A stretch of 48,480 nucleotides of DNA. Origin: Candidatus Falkowiibacteriota bacterium. GTDB lineage: Bacteria > Patescibacteriota > Patescibacteriia > UBA11705 > JABHMO01. The stretch lies in NCBI GenBank assembly GCA_018693855.1, contig JABHMO010000029.1, positions 1-48,480 of the forward strand, given 5' to 3'. Both the position numbers and the translations under genes were made by a program. The notes beneath the pieces are model-generated. The model saw only the letters and a program-made list of their open reading frames with translations. It had not been told where the DNA came from and made no database searches. Of this stretch, positions 18,083 through 28,299 are shown piece after piece. Within the stretch, counting starts at the first letter, position 1; each line of letters starts with the position of its first letter.

Positions 18083-19171
18083 ATGAGCAAAAAAGATGAT
18101 TCAAACAGCTACTTAGGTATTGATATTGGGGGAAGTAGTATTAAATTAGTAGAATTAGCTAATAATAACGGAAGAGCACAGCTTGTCACATACGGTTATA
18201 TTGAAAGATCGTTAAAGGAGGATAAAGTTAAACTGATTGATCGACCGGACGAGACAGCTGCTATGATCAAAAAAGTTGTTGAAAATTCGAAAGTTTTATC
18301 GAAGAAAGCAATTACAGCTTTGCCGGCTCCAGCTGTTTATAGTTCAATCATTTCTCTTCCTGAAGTGAAGAAATCTGATCTTTCATCTAGTAAAAAAATT
18401 ACCGCAGCTGTTGAATGGGAAGCGAAAAAAGTTTTGCCATTGCCAATTGAGGAGATGATTCTAGATTGGAAAGTTTTAGGTAGTGAGGAAATCCTGAAAG
18501 AAAACGAGAAGAAAGAAACAGTAAAAAATCTACAAGTTTTATTAACAGCAGCTTCAAAGGAAGTTATTCAAAAATACATAGATATTTTTAAGAAAGCCGA
18601 TTTAGAACTGATTAGTTTAGAAACAGAATCTTTTGCTATGGCGCGAGCTTTGGTTGGGAAAGATAAGTCGGTAGTTTTGATTGCTGATATTGGAACAATT
18701 GGGACAGATTTATCTATTGTTGAAAATACTATTCCAATGTTAACGCGAAGTGTAGCGGTTGGCGGTTTGTCATTAACGAAAATAATAAAAGATACTCTTG
18801 CTGTTTCAATGGAACAAGCTGAGCAGTTCAAGCGAGATCTTGATGCGACAACGATCAAAGAAGGTCAAGAATTCCCTGAGGTCCTAAAAGTTCCAATGCA
18901 AGCTATTTTAAACGAGATTCAATACACTATCAACTTCTTCTTAGAACAACCAGAGAACAAAGGTAAAAAAGTTGAGAAAATTATTTTAGCTGGTGGAACA
19001 GCTAACTTGTTTAATTTACCAGAATATATTACGACTGAATTAAATACTAGAGCATTTATCGGCAATCCATGGGCACGAGTGATCTACCCAGCTGACTTGC
19101 AAGCAGCTCTAGAGTCTGTAGGTACAAGATTAACAACCGCAATAGGACTTGCTATGCGCGACATCGATTAA
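18083..19171 (+). CDS. pilM: Type IV pilus assembly protein PilM
   Basis: YLGIDIGGSSIKLVELANN, ILAGGTANL. Confidence 0.95.
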   Translation: MSKKDDSNSYLGIDIGGSSIKLVELANNNGRAQLVTYGYIERSLKEDKVKLIDRPDETAAMIKKVVENSKVLSKKAITALPAPAVYSSIISLPEVKKSDLSSSKKITAAVEWEAKKVLPLPIEEMILDWKVLGSEEILKENEKKETVKNLQVLLTAASKEVIQKYIDIFKKADLELISLETESFAMARALVGKDKSVVLIADIGTIGTDLSIVENTIPMLTRSVAVGGLSLTKIIKDTLAVSMEQAEQFKRDLDATTIKEGQEFPEVLKVPMQAILNEIQYTINFFLEQPENKGKKVEKIILAGGTANLFNLPEYITTELNTRAFIGNPWARVIYPADLQAALESVGTRLTTAIGLAMRDID

Positions 19172-19292
19172 AGTGTGTTGCAGATGTGCGGATTACTTGC
19201 GGATATTGCAGATCAGTATATTAAATTCAATCTGCAAGATTCGTAATGCGATTAAATCCGCATAATCCGCAAATGATCCGCACATCCGCATT
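19172..19292. repeat. Inverted phrase repeat (GTGCGGATTACTTGCGGATATTGCAGAT ... ATCTGCAAG...TCCGCAAATGATCCGCAC)
   Basis: Complementary arms read directly. Confidence 0.85.
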
Positions 19293-19297
19293 ATATT

Positions 19298-20488
19298 ATG
19301 AAGAAGCCTAGTCTGTTACCAGACGATTACAAGGAAAAAGAAGATAGAATCAAAAAACAAGTGGCTAAAAATTCAAAGTCATTTAATTTTGATATGCATA
19401 TTCCGGGAGAAAATGGGGGGAATGGTTTAGACGAAAAGTCTGATTCTCAGAATGGTGAGAATGGGATTGTTTTTGGTAAAGAGAAAGTTGAGGTTGAAAA
19501 ATCGAAAAAAGGTAAGTTTATTTATAAAAAAGATGTATCAAAGAGAACGTTGAGACATGGAAAGAGACGATATCAACAGGAAGTTGTGACAAAGCCTTTT
19601 AAACACGATCCTGTTAAGCCTGTTCCAAAAGTTGAAAAGCTTGTTGTTAAACCGAAACTCAAAAAAGAGCCGGTGAAGCATATTCCTGAAATCAAAAAAC
19701 CTATTTTAGATAAGAAGAAAGATGAAACAATGAGAATGAGGATCCCTGATTCTCAAATTGATAATGAACAGTATCGGAAGAAAATTGTAACTGAACGAGC
19801 TGATGAGTTTGAAGAATTGACTCATCCAAATAGTGTTTTTGATGCATTTAAGAAAGATGCATTGGTTCATTTGAAAAATCCTCCAGCAGAGATGAACCTG
19901 ATTCATGAGGACTATAAAAATGTGTTGAGTGCTCAGTTCTATTTGAGAATTAAGATGTTTTTATTGATAGTCTTTGTGTTTTTGATTGTTTTTTCAATTG
20001 GATTCGTTTTTCTAAATACTCACAAAGTTAATTTAGTAAAAGAATATAACGCAATTGCTGAAAAAGTTGATGAGACAGATTCTCAGATCTCTGATCTAAA
20101 TACGCAACAGATGCAAACTAAGTTAATTAAAAATCGATTGATAAAAATATCAGAGACATTAGAGACTCATCTGTATTGGACAAAACTTTTTGATTATTTA
20201 GAACATCACACATTGCAAGACGTCTACTATACAGACTTTGTTGCTGAGGATGGAAAAAGTTTGACGCTGCTTGCGAGAGCTCCAACCTACACCGATTTAG
20301 CTGGGCAGTTGTTGATGTTTGAGAGTGCTGATTTTGTAGAGTTTGTTGATATTTCTGGTGGAAATTTGGTTAGTCAACAAGCAGAAACTGTTATTGAGAG
20401 TGGTGAATCACAATCAGTTACTGAATCTGAAGTTGAGTTTACGATTAATCTAAGATTGAAAGACAACGCGCTTTTTTATGAAGAATAA
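19298..20488 (+). CDS. pilN: PilN-like pilus assembly protein with long charged N-terminal extension
   Basis: Position between pilM and pilO, single TM followed by PilN-like coiled region. Confidence 0.75.
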   Translation: MKKPSLLPDDYKEKEDRIKKQVAKNSKSFNFDMHIPGENGGNGLDEKSDSQNGENGIVFGKEKVEVEKSKKGKFIYKKDVSKRTLRHGKRRYQQEVVTKPFKHDPVKPVPKVEKLVVKPKLKKEPVKHIPEIKKPILDKKKDETMRMRIPDSQIDNEQYRKKIVTERADEFEELTHPNSVFDAFKKDALVHLKNPPAEMNLIHEDYKNVLSAQFYLRIKMFLLIVFVFLIVFSIGFVFLNTHKVNLVKEYNAIAEKVDETDSQISDLNTQQMQTKLIKNRLIKISETLETHLYWTKLFDYLEHHTLQDVYYTDFVAEDGKSLTLLARAPTYTDLAGQLLMFESADFVEFVDISGGNLVSQQAETVIESGESQSVTESEVEFTINLRLKDNALFYEE

Positions 20489-21098
20489 TGATCCGAAAAA
20501 AGTTATTAAACAAGATGCTAGGCCTGAGAAGTCTGGATCGTATTTTGATTCATTTGCAGAACGATTTATTAGTCTGTATCAAGTCTTTATTTTTGTCGTC
20601 ATTATAATTTGTATTTTGGCTACTTCATTATTCTTGTTTTCAATTTATAATAAGAAGATAAAACCAGTTCAAAATGAAATTGTTGTACAAGCAGGAGTAC
20701 TTGAAACGAAGCAGGATCTATTCACTGACTACGAGTCATCAAGTAAAAAGTTTTCTGATTTAACTGATTTCGAACAAAAGATAATGCAAATTTTGCCGTT
20801 AAGTCAACGTAAAGATATTTTGTTCGTTGAATTTGAGGCAATTGCAAATAAAAATAATTTAACATTACAGTCAATTAATATAGCGCAAACCTTAACTGAT
20901 CAAGAAGAGGTAGATAAAAATGATTTATCAAAAATGTCAGTTGATATTGGTCTTTCTGGTGGTAACTATTTTGAGATGAAGAATTTTATAAAAGATGTTG
21001 AGAACAGTTTGCGGATAATTGAGATTAAATCTATTAATTACACACCAGACTCTGATCTGTTTACTATCAGTGCGGAAACATACTACTATGCAAAATAG
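20478..21098 (+). CDS. pilO: PilO-like pilus assembly protein
   Basis: One TM, coiled coil, position in pilus locus. Confidence 0.75.
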   Translation: MKNNDPKKVIKQDARPEKSGSYFDSFAERFISLYQVFIFVVIIICILATSLFLFSIYNKKIKPVQNEIVVQAGVLETKQDLFTDYESSSKKFSDLTDFEQKIMQILPLSQRKDILFVEFEAIANKNNLTLQSINIAQTLTDQEEVDKNDLSKMSVDIGLSGGNYFEMKNFIKDVENSLRIIEIKSINYTPDSDLFTISAETYYYAK

Positions 21099-21378
21099 TA
21101 AAAATCTAACAGTTGTTATTCTATTGTTGATTGTAAATCTTGCAATTATTGGTTCTTTAGTTGTGGTAAATATTATATATTTTGAAAAGTATGATCTAGG
21201 TGTAGAGTTGCAGAACAGTTTGATAATTAAACACAGTGGACAATCAAATATTGCTTCTGAATTTGAACAAGTTAAAGATGATTTAATGGCTGACCAGAAA
21301 TTTGATAATTTACAGAAGAACGGCAATTGGCCGATTCAGTTAGATGGTCTTGATAAAAATAGTACTCCGTTTGAATAA
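21088..21378 (+). CDS. Small membrane protein in pilus operon
   Basis: MQNSKNLTVVILLLIVNLAIIGSLVVV; overlaps pilO end. Confidence 0.65.
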   Translation: MQNSKNLTVVILLLIVNLAIIGSLVVVNIIYFEKYDLGVELQNSLIIKHSGQSNIASEFEQVKDDLMADQKFDNLQKNGNWPIQLDGLDKNSTPFE

Positions 21379-21390
21379 ATTAATTTATAA

Positions 21391-23154
21391 ATGAAAAGTT
21401 CAGATAAACAATTGCTTGATTACTTGTTTGAGGGTCGTTTTTTGAAAGAAAAGCAGGTCTCAGAAGTAAAAGAGTTAATAGAGCAAAAAGCGAATAAAAA
21501 TATTCGTGAGATTTTGGTTAAAGGCGGATTTATTGATGGAGAACTTTTAGCAGAACAAGAATCTATTAGATTTGGATTGCCGTATATTGATTTGACGAAA
21601 ACGGTTGTGCCAAAAGCGTTTTTTGAAGAGTTTCCATATAATTTGGCAAAAAATCATACAGCTATTTTGTTTGAAAAAAATGACGATATTATAAAAGTTG
21701 CTTTAGCTAATATTGATGATTATGAAGCTCGTGAGGCAATTGATTTCTGGGCAACAAGTAAACATTATCATGTTGAATACTATCTATGCTCATTCTTGTC
21801 TTGGGATCTTTTAATTAAAAATTACGATGCATTTACAAAAGAGTTTGGTGAAGTTGTTACTGAAGCGCAGGAAGATAAAAAAGAAGAGCTAGATGATGAT
21901 GTTTCAACTGAGAACATTGAAGAAGTTATAAAAAGCGCTCCGGTTGCAAAAATAGTTGCAATGATCGTTAAACATGCAATTGAAAGTAAAGCTTCGGATA
22001 TTCATATTGAACCCTTTCAGACAGTTTCAAGAGTTCGGTATCGAGTAGATGGTGTTTTGCATTCAGTTCTGAATTTACCAAGCTCAATCCATGAAGCAAT
22101 AGTTTCTAGAATAAAAGTGCTTTCAAGTTTGAAAATTGACGAGACAAGAATTCCTCAAGATGGAAGGTTCAAATTTACAACAAATAAAATTGATTTTGAT
22201 ATACGTGTTTCAGTTATGCCTTTGGCAGGTCAAGAGAAAGCCACACTTCGAATCTTGGACACTTCAGGTAAAGCTTTAACACTAACTGACTTAGGCTTTA
22301 ACCATGAGATTATTGAAGAAGTTGATGCTGCCTTAAAACAGACTTTTGGTATGATTCTCGTGACCGGTCCAACTGGTAGTGGTAAATCAACAACGTTGTT
22401 TTCATTATTAAGCAAAATTAATAAAGAAGGCGTAAATATCTGTACACTGGAAGATCCGATCGAGTACTATATTCCTGGTGTTAATCAAGCGCAGATTCGA
22501 CCTGAGGTTAAGTTTACTTTTGCGTCAGGTTTGCGTTCTTTGCTGCGTCAGGATCCAGACGTGATTATGGTAGGGGAGATCCGTGATAATGAAACCGCAG
22601 AGATGGCAGTTCACGCTTCTTTAACAGGGCATCTGTTGTTTTCAACATTACATACAAACGATTCCATCGGTGCAGTGCCTAGATTAATTGATATGAAAGT
22701 TGAGCCGTTTTTGTTAGCTTCAACTATTAATCTGATAATTGCTCAACGATTAGCAAGACGAATCTGTAGTAAATGTCGTGAACCTTTTGAATTCCCAGAA
22801 GATGTTTCTGCGAAAATCAAAACTGAACTTAGTCGAGTTGACGGTGCTAAGTTAAAAAAGATGCTTCCAGATCTTGATCTGTCTGGTAAGATACATGGAT
22901 ATAAAGGATCAGGTTGTCCAGAATGTAAAGAAACAGGATATACAGGAAGAATTGTTTTAGCTGAATCGCTACCTATCAATGAAAAATTAAAAGTCATAAT
23001 CGCTGATAACTATAAAATGAGCGACGTTTCCGAAGAGATAAAACGGATGAACATGATCTCTCTCCTTCAGGATGGCCTGATTAAAGTTCTGCAAGGTCAA
23101 ACAACCCTTGAAGAGGTTTTTCGTGTTAGTAAGGAGGTAGAGGAACAGGAGTAG
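21391..23154 (+). CDS. pilB: PilB/GspE-type assembly ATPase
   Basis: GPTGSGKSTTLFSLL, TLEDPIEYYIPGVNQAQ, GEIRDNETAEMA, tetracysteine CSKC..CPEC. Confidence 0.97.
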   Translation: MKSSDKQLLDYLFEGRFLKEKQVSEVKELIEQKANKNIREILVKGGFIDGELLAEQESIRFGLPYIDLTKTVVPKAFFEEFPYNLAKNHTAILFEKNDDIIKVALANIDDYEAREAIDFWATSKHYHVEYYLCSFLSWDLLIKNYDAFTKEFGEVVTEAQEDKKEELDDDVSTENIEEVIKSAPVAKIVAMIVKHAIESKASDIHIEPFQTVSRVRYRVDGVLHSVLNLPSSIHEAIVSRIKVLSSLKIDETRIPQDGRFKFTTNKIDFDIRVSVMPLAGQEKATLRILDTSGKALTLTDLGFNHEIIEEVDAALKQTFGMILVTGPTGSGKSTTLFSLLSKINKEGVNICTLEDPIEYYIPGVNQAQIRPEVKFTFASGLRSLLRQDPDVIMVGEIRDNETAEMAVHASLTGHLLFSTLHTNDSIGAVPRLIDMKVEPFLLASTINLIIAQRLARRICSKCREPFEFPEDVSAKIKTELSRVDGAKLKKMLPDLDLSGKIHGYKGSGCPECKETGYTGRIVLAESLPINEKLKVIIADNYKMSDVSEEIKRMNMISLLQDGLIKVLQGQTTLEEVFRVSKEVEEQE

Positions 23155-23204
23155 CTTCTAATAAAGGATATTAAGTTGAAATTAAGGATATAAAGTTGAA
23201 ATTG

Positions 23205-23268
23205 AGCCCGCCTGCCTGCCCGAAATGCTATATCGTAGCAGGCGGGCAACGCAGTAGCACTGCGGGTA
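23205..23268. repeat. GC-rich inverted repeat CCCGCCTGC...GCAGGCGGGC
   Basis: Arms read directly; related to element at 48370-48408. Confidence 0.85.
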
Positions 23269-23282
23269 GGGTAAGAAAAATT

Positions 23283-23399
23283 TTAATTGTTTTTGATGTA
23301 TTTTAACTTGCTTGTATTTACGTATATTTACCTGTACTCGCTCGTATTTACTTATATTTACCCGTACTCGCTTGTATTTACTTATATTTACTTCAACCT
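23283..23399 (+). repeat. ~10-nt-period degenerate repeat (TATTTACTTA / TACTCGCTTG words)
   Basis: Read directly; abuts pilC start codon. Confidence 0.9.
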
Positions 23400-24602
23400 A
23401 TGCTATACAAATACAGAGCAAAAAACATTGACACCGGCAAACTCCTAGACGGTTTAGTTGAGGCTGAGACAGAGATGATTGCGGGGCAGATGTTAGAAGA
23501 ACAGGGGATGACGGTTCTGTTTTTGGAAAAGAAGAAGAAAGGATTGAAAGACTTGAATGTTCAGTTTAATACTATTAATGCAAAGGATTTAGTGATCTTT
23601 TCAAGACAACTCTCGGTTTTGATTTCAGCAGAAGTTCGTTTGGTTGAAGCTTTGGGGGATATTGCGAAACAGACAGAAAACCCTAAATTAAAAACAATTA
23701 TTTCAGAAATTGCGCACGATATTGAGAATGGAGTTCGTTTCTCTGATGGTCTAGCTCAGTATCCGAAAGTTTTTAGTAACTACTTTATTAATATTATTAA
23801 ATCAGGTGAGGCGTCAGGTCGACTGCAAGAAGTTCTGTTGAATCTGGCTGATCAATTAGAAAAAGATTATGATCTTCGCGCTAAAATAAAGGGTGCAATG
23901 ATCTATCCAGGTTTTATTGTCGGTACTTTAATTGTGATTGGTACATTGATGATGATCTTTGTTGTTCCGCGAATGACTGAGATGTTAATCGAGTCAGGAG
24001 CAAAACTACCCTTGCCGACAAGAATTTTGATTGGGTTAAGTAGTTTTCTTGTGAACTATTGGTGGTTAGCTGTTTTGATAGTAATTGCAGTAGTCTTGTT
24101 GATAAAATCGGTGTTGAAGACCTATCGTGGGAAGAAGTTTTTTGATATAATGATCTTGAAAGTACCTATCTTCGGTACGCTTTTTCAATATATTAATGTT
24201 GTTAAATTTTCTAATGGGTTCAAAACCTTAACGCTCGGTGGAGTAGAGGTTGTCCAAAGTTTATCAATTTCCGCTTTAATGATTGACAACACTGTTTACA
24301 AGGAAGCTATCTTGCAAGCTAAAGATAATGTAGAAGAAGGTGGAAATATCTCTTCAAGTTTCGAAAAAAGTGATCAAATCCCTAAAATGTTGTCACAGAT
24401 GATGGCAACTGGAGAAGAAACAGGTAAGATGGAAGACGTTTTGGAAAAATTAAGTAACTTTTACACACGCGAGATTGATAATCTATTGAAAAATATAATG
24501 TCTCTAATAGAACCTATCGTCATGATTCTTCTCGGAGTCGCCGTTCTGGTCATGTTTGTCGCGATCTTATTGCCAATGTATCAGACTACAATGAGTATCT
24601 AG
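23400..24602 (+). CDS. pilC: Type IV pilus inner-membrane platform PilC/GspF
   Basis: MLYKYRAKNIDTGKLLDGLVEAE, DLVIFSRQLSVLISA, IKSGEASGRL. Confidence 0.96.
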   Translation: MLYKYRAKNIDTGKLLDGLVEAETEMIAGQMLEEQGMTVLFLEKKKKGLKDLNVQFNTINAKDLVIFSRQLSVLISAEVRLVEALGDIAKQTENPKLKTIISEIAHDIENGVRFSDGLAQYPKVFSNYFINIIKSGEASGRLQEVLLNLADQLEKDYDLRAKIKGAMIYPGFIVGTLIVIGTLMMIFVVPRMTEMLIESGAKLPLPTRILIGLSSFLVNYWWLAVLIVIAVVLLIKSVLKTYRGKKFFDIMILKVPIFGTLFQYINVVKFSNGFKTLTLGGVEVVQSLSISALMIDNTVYKEAILQAKDNVEEGGNISSSFEKSDQIPKMLSQMMATGEETGKMEDVLEKLSNFYTREIDNLLKNIMSLIEPIVMILLGVAVLVMFVAILLPMYQTTMSI

Positions 24603-24770
24603 CCGATGCAAATCCACGAATGACACGCGAATGATGCGAAAATTGCTGGGATGCTAATTTGCGAATTACGCGAATGCTACTAATAGTTATAATTCGCGTA
24701 ATTCGTAAATTAGCATGGCGAAGCGTTCGCGGCATTCGCATAATTCGTAGATTAGTATCAAACTTATTAT
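24603..24770. repeat. Long inverted phrase repeat (GCTAATTTGCGAATTACGCGAAT ... ATTCGCGTAATTCGTAAATTAGC)
   Basis: Complementary arms read directly. Confidence 0.92.
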
Positions 24771-24789
24771 AATTAACTTAAAAACTATT

Positions 24790-25224
24790 ATGAAAAAACA
24801 ACTAGGGTTCTCTCTTGTTGAATTACTAGTAGTAATTGCGATTATTGGTATTTTATCAACATTGGCAGTTATCTATCTTGGTAGCACAACTGAGAAAGCA
24901 AATGACGCAAAAAGAATTACTCATGTTAACAACTTGAAAACAGCGTTAGAAGTTATTAAAAGTGAAAATGGTAGCTATGGTACAGTTTGTGCTGCAGGAC
25001 CTGCAACTGCTTGTTCTGGCTTAGGTGAATATATCCCTGACATGGCTCAGTACACAGATCCTTCAGGTTCAGCAACTGCTTGTACAGCTGTTTCAACAGG
25101 TGCTTGTGAATACAATTTTTTAACATTTTCAGGTACTGGTTATGTCTTAGATTTTTATCTTGAAGCTGGTGCTGGTGATCTAGATGCTGGTCCTCATACT
25201 TTAATTGATGGTGTTATTGAATAA
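24790..25224 (+). CDS. Type IV pilin
   Basis: MKKQLGFSLVELLVVIAIIGIL prepilin motif. Confidence 0.95.
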   Translation: MKKQLGFSLVELLVVIAIIGILSTLAVIYLGSTTEKANDAKRITHVNNLKTALEVIKSENGSYGTVCAAGPATACSGLGEYIPDMAQYTDPSGSATACTAVSTGACEYNFLTFSGTGYVLDFYLEAGAGDLDAGPHTLIDGVIE

Positions 25225-25243
25225 TTTAATTCTGTAAATAACT

Positions 25244-25753
25244 ATGTCTTTGAAAAGATGGTCAAACTCTGATAATGGTCAGTCTGGTTTAGGCATACTT
25301 GAAGTTATTGCTATTCTTGCGATTTTGGGAGTACTGTCACTTGTGGCAGTACTGTCAATTCAAGTTATTCAAGAAAAAGCAAGAGATGTAAAGAGAGTTA
25401 GTGATATGAATACTCTCTCTACATCTTATAATAAGATTATCTTTGAGTACGATGACTATACTAAATCCGGTTGTACGCTAGGGCACATGCATGCATGCTC
25501 TGGTAATTTAGAGATGATGAAAATTTTACCTGTGATAGGTGAGATAAAAGATCCTGTGTATCATAATGATATAGAACTGTGTTCTTATGATTTATGTCGG
25601 CAGGATGTTTCTGTTTGCGATTACGCACTTGTTGAGCAGGACGATGGTTATTATGAAGTGCTTTTTAATTTAGAACACGGAATCGAAGATTTTGAGGAGA
25701 AAGGTTGTTACAAGTTGACTCCGATTGGCATTCAAAAAATTGAACTTAACTAA
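25244..25753 (+). CDS. Type IV pilin-like protein, six Cys
   Basis: SGLGILEVIAILAILGVL prepilin-like motif; paralogue of next gene. Confidence 0.88.
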   Translation: MSLKRWSNSDNGQSGLGILEVIAILAILGVLSLVAVLSIQVIQEKARDVKRVSDMNTLSTSYNKIIFEYDDYTKSGCTLGHMHACSGNLEMMKILPVIGEIKDPVYHNDIELCSYDLCRQDVSVCDYALVEQDDGYYEVLFNLEHGIEDFEEKGCYKLTPIGIQKIELN

Positions 25754-25755
25754 AT

Positions 25756-26241
25756 ATGATAAATAAATACAAAAATCAAAAAGGTATAACTTTAATTGAA
25801 GTTTTAGTTGTAGCGATTATTATAGGAATAATGCTGACGCTGTGGTCAGTTTCTATTGCCGCTAAAAAGGCTGAAGTCCGAGATCTGAAAAGATTGAATG
25901 ACATTAACGAACTAAAAGGTGCAATGGAGTTAATGAAGAACGAAACTGGTTCATATGATAGAGCTTTTTGTGATTTGACTTACGTCAGCTCGTGTGTTAA
26001 AAAGGAGAATTCAGAGCTTAAAGTCTTTTTACCCGGAATCGGAAGGATCAATGACCCTGCTGAACTCAGAAAATCTTGTGGAGAAGGTGATAACTGTACA
26101 AGCTCAGAATGTAACTACGCTTTTACTCATTTAGACCCTGATGACTATCAAGTCCTATTTCACCTCGAAAAAGGCGATGAACGATATGGTGGCGAAGGCT
26201 GTTATAGATTGTCACCGCTTGGGATTAATAAAGTTAAATAA
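25756..26241 (+). CDS. Type IV pilin-like protein, six Cys
   Basis: KGITLIEVLVVAIIIGIML prepilin motif. Confidence 0.92.
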   Translation: MINKYKNQKGITLIEVLVVAIIIGIMLTLWSVSIAAKKAEVRDLKRLNDINELKGAMELMKNETGSYDRAFCDLTYVSSCVKKENSELKVFLPGIGRINDPAELRKSCGEGDNCTSSECNYAFTHLDPDDYQVLFHLEKGDERYGGEGCYRLSPLGINKVK

Positions 26242-26304
26242 TCACAGTTGATTCGTTGATTCGTTGATTGGTTTATTAGTTAATAAGTTTGAAATTTAGC
26301 GCTT

Positions 26305-26365
26305 GTCTTTACATGTATTTACAAATATTTACTTGTATTCACTTGTATTTACTCATATTTACCTG
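26305..26365 (+). repeat. ~10-nt-period degenerate repeat (GTATTTACNN)
   Basis: Read directly, just upstream of dacA-like start. Confidence 0.88.
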
Positions 26366-26377
26366 CGACTATTCACT

Positions 26378-27652
26378 ATGGATTTAAAAGGTTGGATATT
26401 CCTTCTATCAGTATTAATTTTTATGTTTGGTGTTTACCAGGCAACAAACGCGGCAGAATTAGGTCGTGTTGATGTTTTAGTAGACGAAATGACGATAAAG
26501 AACGGTTATACTGTGAAAAGTTTAGATCAATCTTTTTGGCTGCCCGTTTTTCCAAATCAGTACGATAAACCGGTTAACATTACAATAAAGGAACTCAATA
26601 GTGAAGATAAAGCTGTTTCAGATGTGTATGAATATGATATTCGCACAGGTAATAATGGGTTTTTAATAAAACCAGCTTTACTTTCTCTAGAATACAGTGA
26701 TGATTCAAATGAAGAAAAAGCAATCTATTTTTATGATAATGGAAAATCTTTATGGCGGAAATTACCTTCAACTGTAAGAAGCTCAACCATAATTCAAGCA
26801 AAAACAATTTTCCCATACGCAAAAATAGCTGTTTTTAATTCAGATCCAAATGTTTACGTGAAAGAGTCACTTCCACAACCAGTTGTTAAAAAGGTAGCGG
26901 CAGTGATTGAGTCTGATAATTCTTTAACTGCGGTGAGTGCTCTTGTTATCAATAAAAAAACTGATGAGATAGTTTTTGCAAAGAACATCAATGATCAAAG
27001 ATCAATTGCAAGTTTAACCAAACTGATGAGTGCACTCGTCTTTTTAGATCATAATCCTGGATGGAGCAAAGTTGTTACAATGAAACAGTCTGATTTTGTT
27101 GGTGGTGCTTCATTGTGGGTTAAAGTCGGAGACAGTGTCACTGTGAAGGATCTGTTCTATTCAACAATGGTTGGTTCCAAAAATAATGCAGTTATGGCAT
27201 TAGCTAGGTCAACTGGACTAAGTTTTGATCAATTTGTTTCTAAGATGAATCAGAAAGCGATAAAAATGGGATTAACAAAGACTCGATTTGTAGAACCGAC
27301 AGGTTTGAATGAAGGAAATGTCTCGACAGCTGCTGAAATGGCAGAGATAGCTCTTCAAGCTTTCAATAGATTTGAAGTGCTGCAAGCTAGCACGTCAAAG
27401 ACGTATACAGTAACAACAAATAACAGTGGGATAAATTATCCAGTTAGAAATACTAGTTTAAAAGTTCTTAATCGAGATTTATACGTAACGGGTACAAAAA
27501 CAGGTTGGACAGATGAGGCCGGTTACTGTTTGGCTACTCAGGCTAAGAAAGGTAGAGATTCCAATCAAGAGTTGATTGCACTCGTTATGGGAGCGAAGAT
27601 TAGTCAGAATTATGAAGAAGTTTATGGATTGTTGACTAAGTATCTTAAGTAA
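26378..27652 (+). CDS. D-alanyl-D-alanine carboxypeptidase (S11 family)
   Basis: RSIASLTKLMSALVFLD (SxxK), MVGSKNNAVMALA (SxN-like), TGTKTGWTDEAGYCLA (KTG). Confidence 0.92.
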   Translation: MDLKGWIFLLSVLIFMFGVYQATNAAELGRVDVLVDEMTIKNGYTVKSLDQSFWLPVFPNQYDKPVNITIKELNSEDKAVSDVYEYDIRTGNNGFLIKPALLSLEYSDDSNEEKAIYFYDNGKSLWRKLPSTVRSSTIIQAKTIFPYAKIAVFNSDPNVYVKESLPQPVVKKVAAVIESDNSLTAVSALVINKKTDEIVFAKNINDQRSIASLTKLMSALVFLDHNPGWSKVVTMKQSDFVGGASLWVKVGDSVTVKDLFYSTMVGSKNNAVMALARSTGLSFDQFVSKMNQKAIKMGLTKTRFVEPTGLNEGNVSTAAEMAEIALQAFNRFEVLQASTSKTYTVTTNNSGINYPVRNTSLKVLNRDLYVTGTKTGWTDEAGYCLATQAKKGRDSNQELIALVMGAKISQNYEEVYGLLTKYLK

Positions 27653-27704
27653 ATACGGGTGAATATGAGTAAATACATGTAAATATAAGTAAATCGCAGT
27701 AAGC

Positions 27705-27797
27705 GCCCCTTATTCACGCACGACTTCTTGACGGTCGTAGCTTTGCAAGCGAAGACTGTTAGTCTGCGATAAAACAAGCTGCAAAGATTAAAGGGGC
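27705..27797. other. Candidate structured RNA/DNA element
   Basis: Outer GCCCCTT (27705-27711)/AAGGGGC (27791-27797); ACGAC/GTCGT (27720-27738); CTTTGCA (27741-27747)/TGCAAAG (27780-27786) enclosing AGACTgttAGTCT (27753-27765). Confidence 0.5.
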
Positions 27798-27925
27798 AGT
27801 GAAAACAAAATTCAAAATAAAAAAATATATTGATAATTGGAATTGATAATTAGAAAATTATGATTGGGGGTGGTTTTTTTTTGTTCCCTAATTTCTAATT
27901 TCAAACTTCTAATTTCCTATTTACT

Positions 27926-28291
27926 ATGAGCGATACACAAATTCGTATTCAAGAGATGTACAATGAATTAAAGGAAGCTGAAAAGAAGAAAAAAGAGTTG
28001 ATGGCTTCAATTAAAGACGCTTATCAAAATTATAAGGAGTTTGATGAAATCAAAGAGGAAATGGATAAACTTAAAGTTCGGAAAAAAGAGATTGACGGAG
28101 CTGTGAGAAATGAGTATGCTTCTGAATACAATGATTTAGATGATGTAAAAACTGATATAAAAGATACAAAGATGGTTCTTTCCGACCTAATGTGGAATGA
28201 GATCATGAAAAATAAAACCGTTGAAGTTGTTGATCAATATGATCAGAAATATGTACCCGAAGTTACTGTGACGCTTCGTAAAGATGGATAA
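27926..28291 (+). CDS. Hypothetical coiled-coil protein
   Basis: Complete ORF, Glu/Lys-rich helical. Confidence 0.75.
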   Translation: MSDTQIRIQEMYNELKEAEKKKKELMASIKDAYQNYKEFDEIKEEMDKLKVRKKEIDGAVRNEYASEYNDLDDVKTDIKDTKMVLSDLMWNEIMKNKTVEVVDQYDQKYVPEVTVTLRKDG

Positions 28292-28299
28292 TTTCGGAA

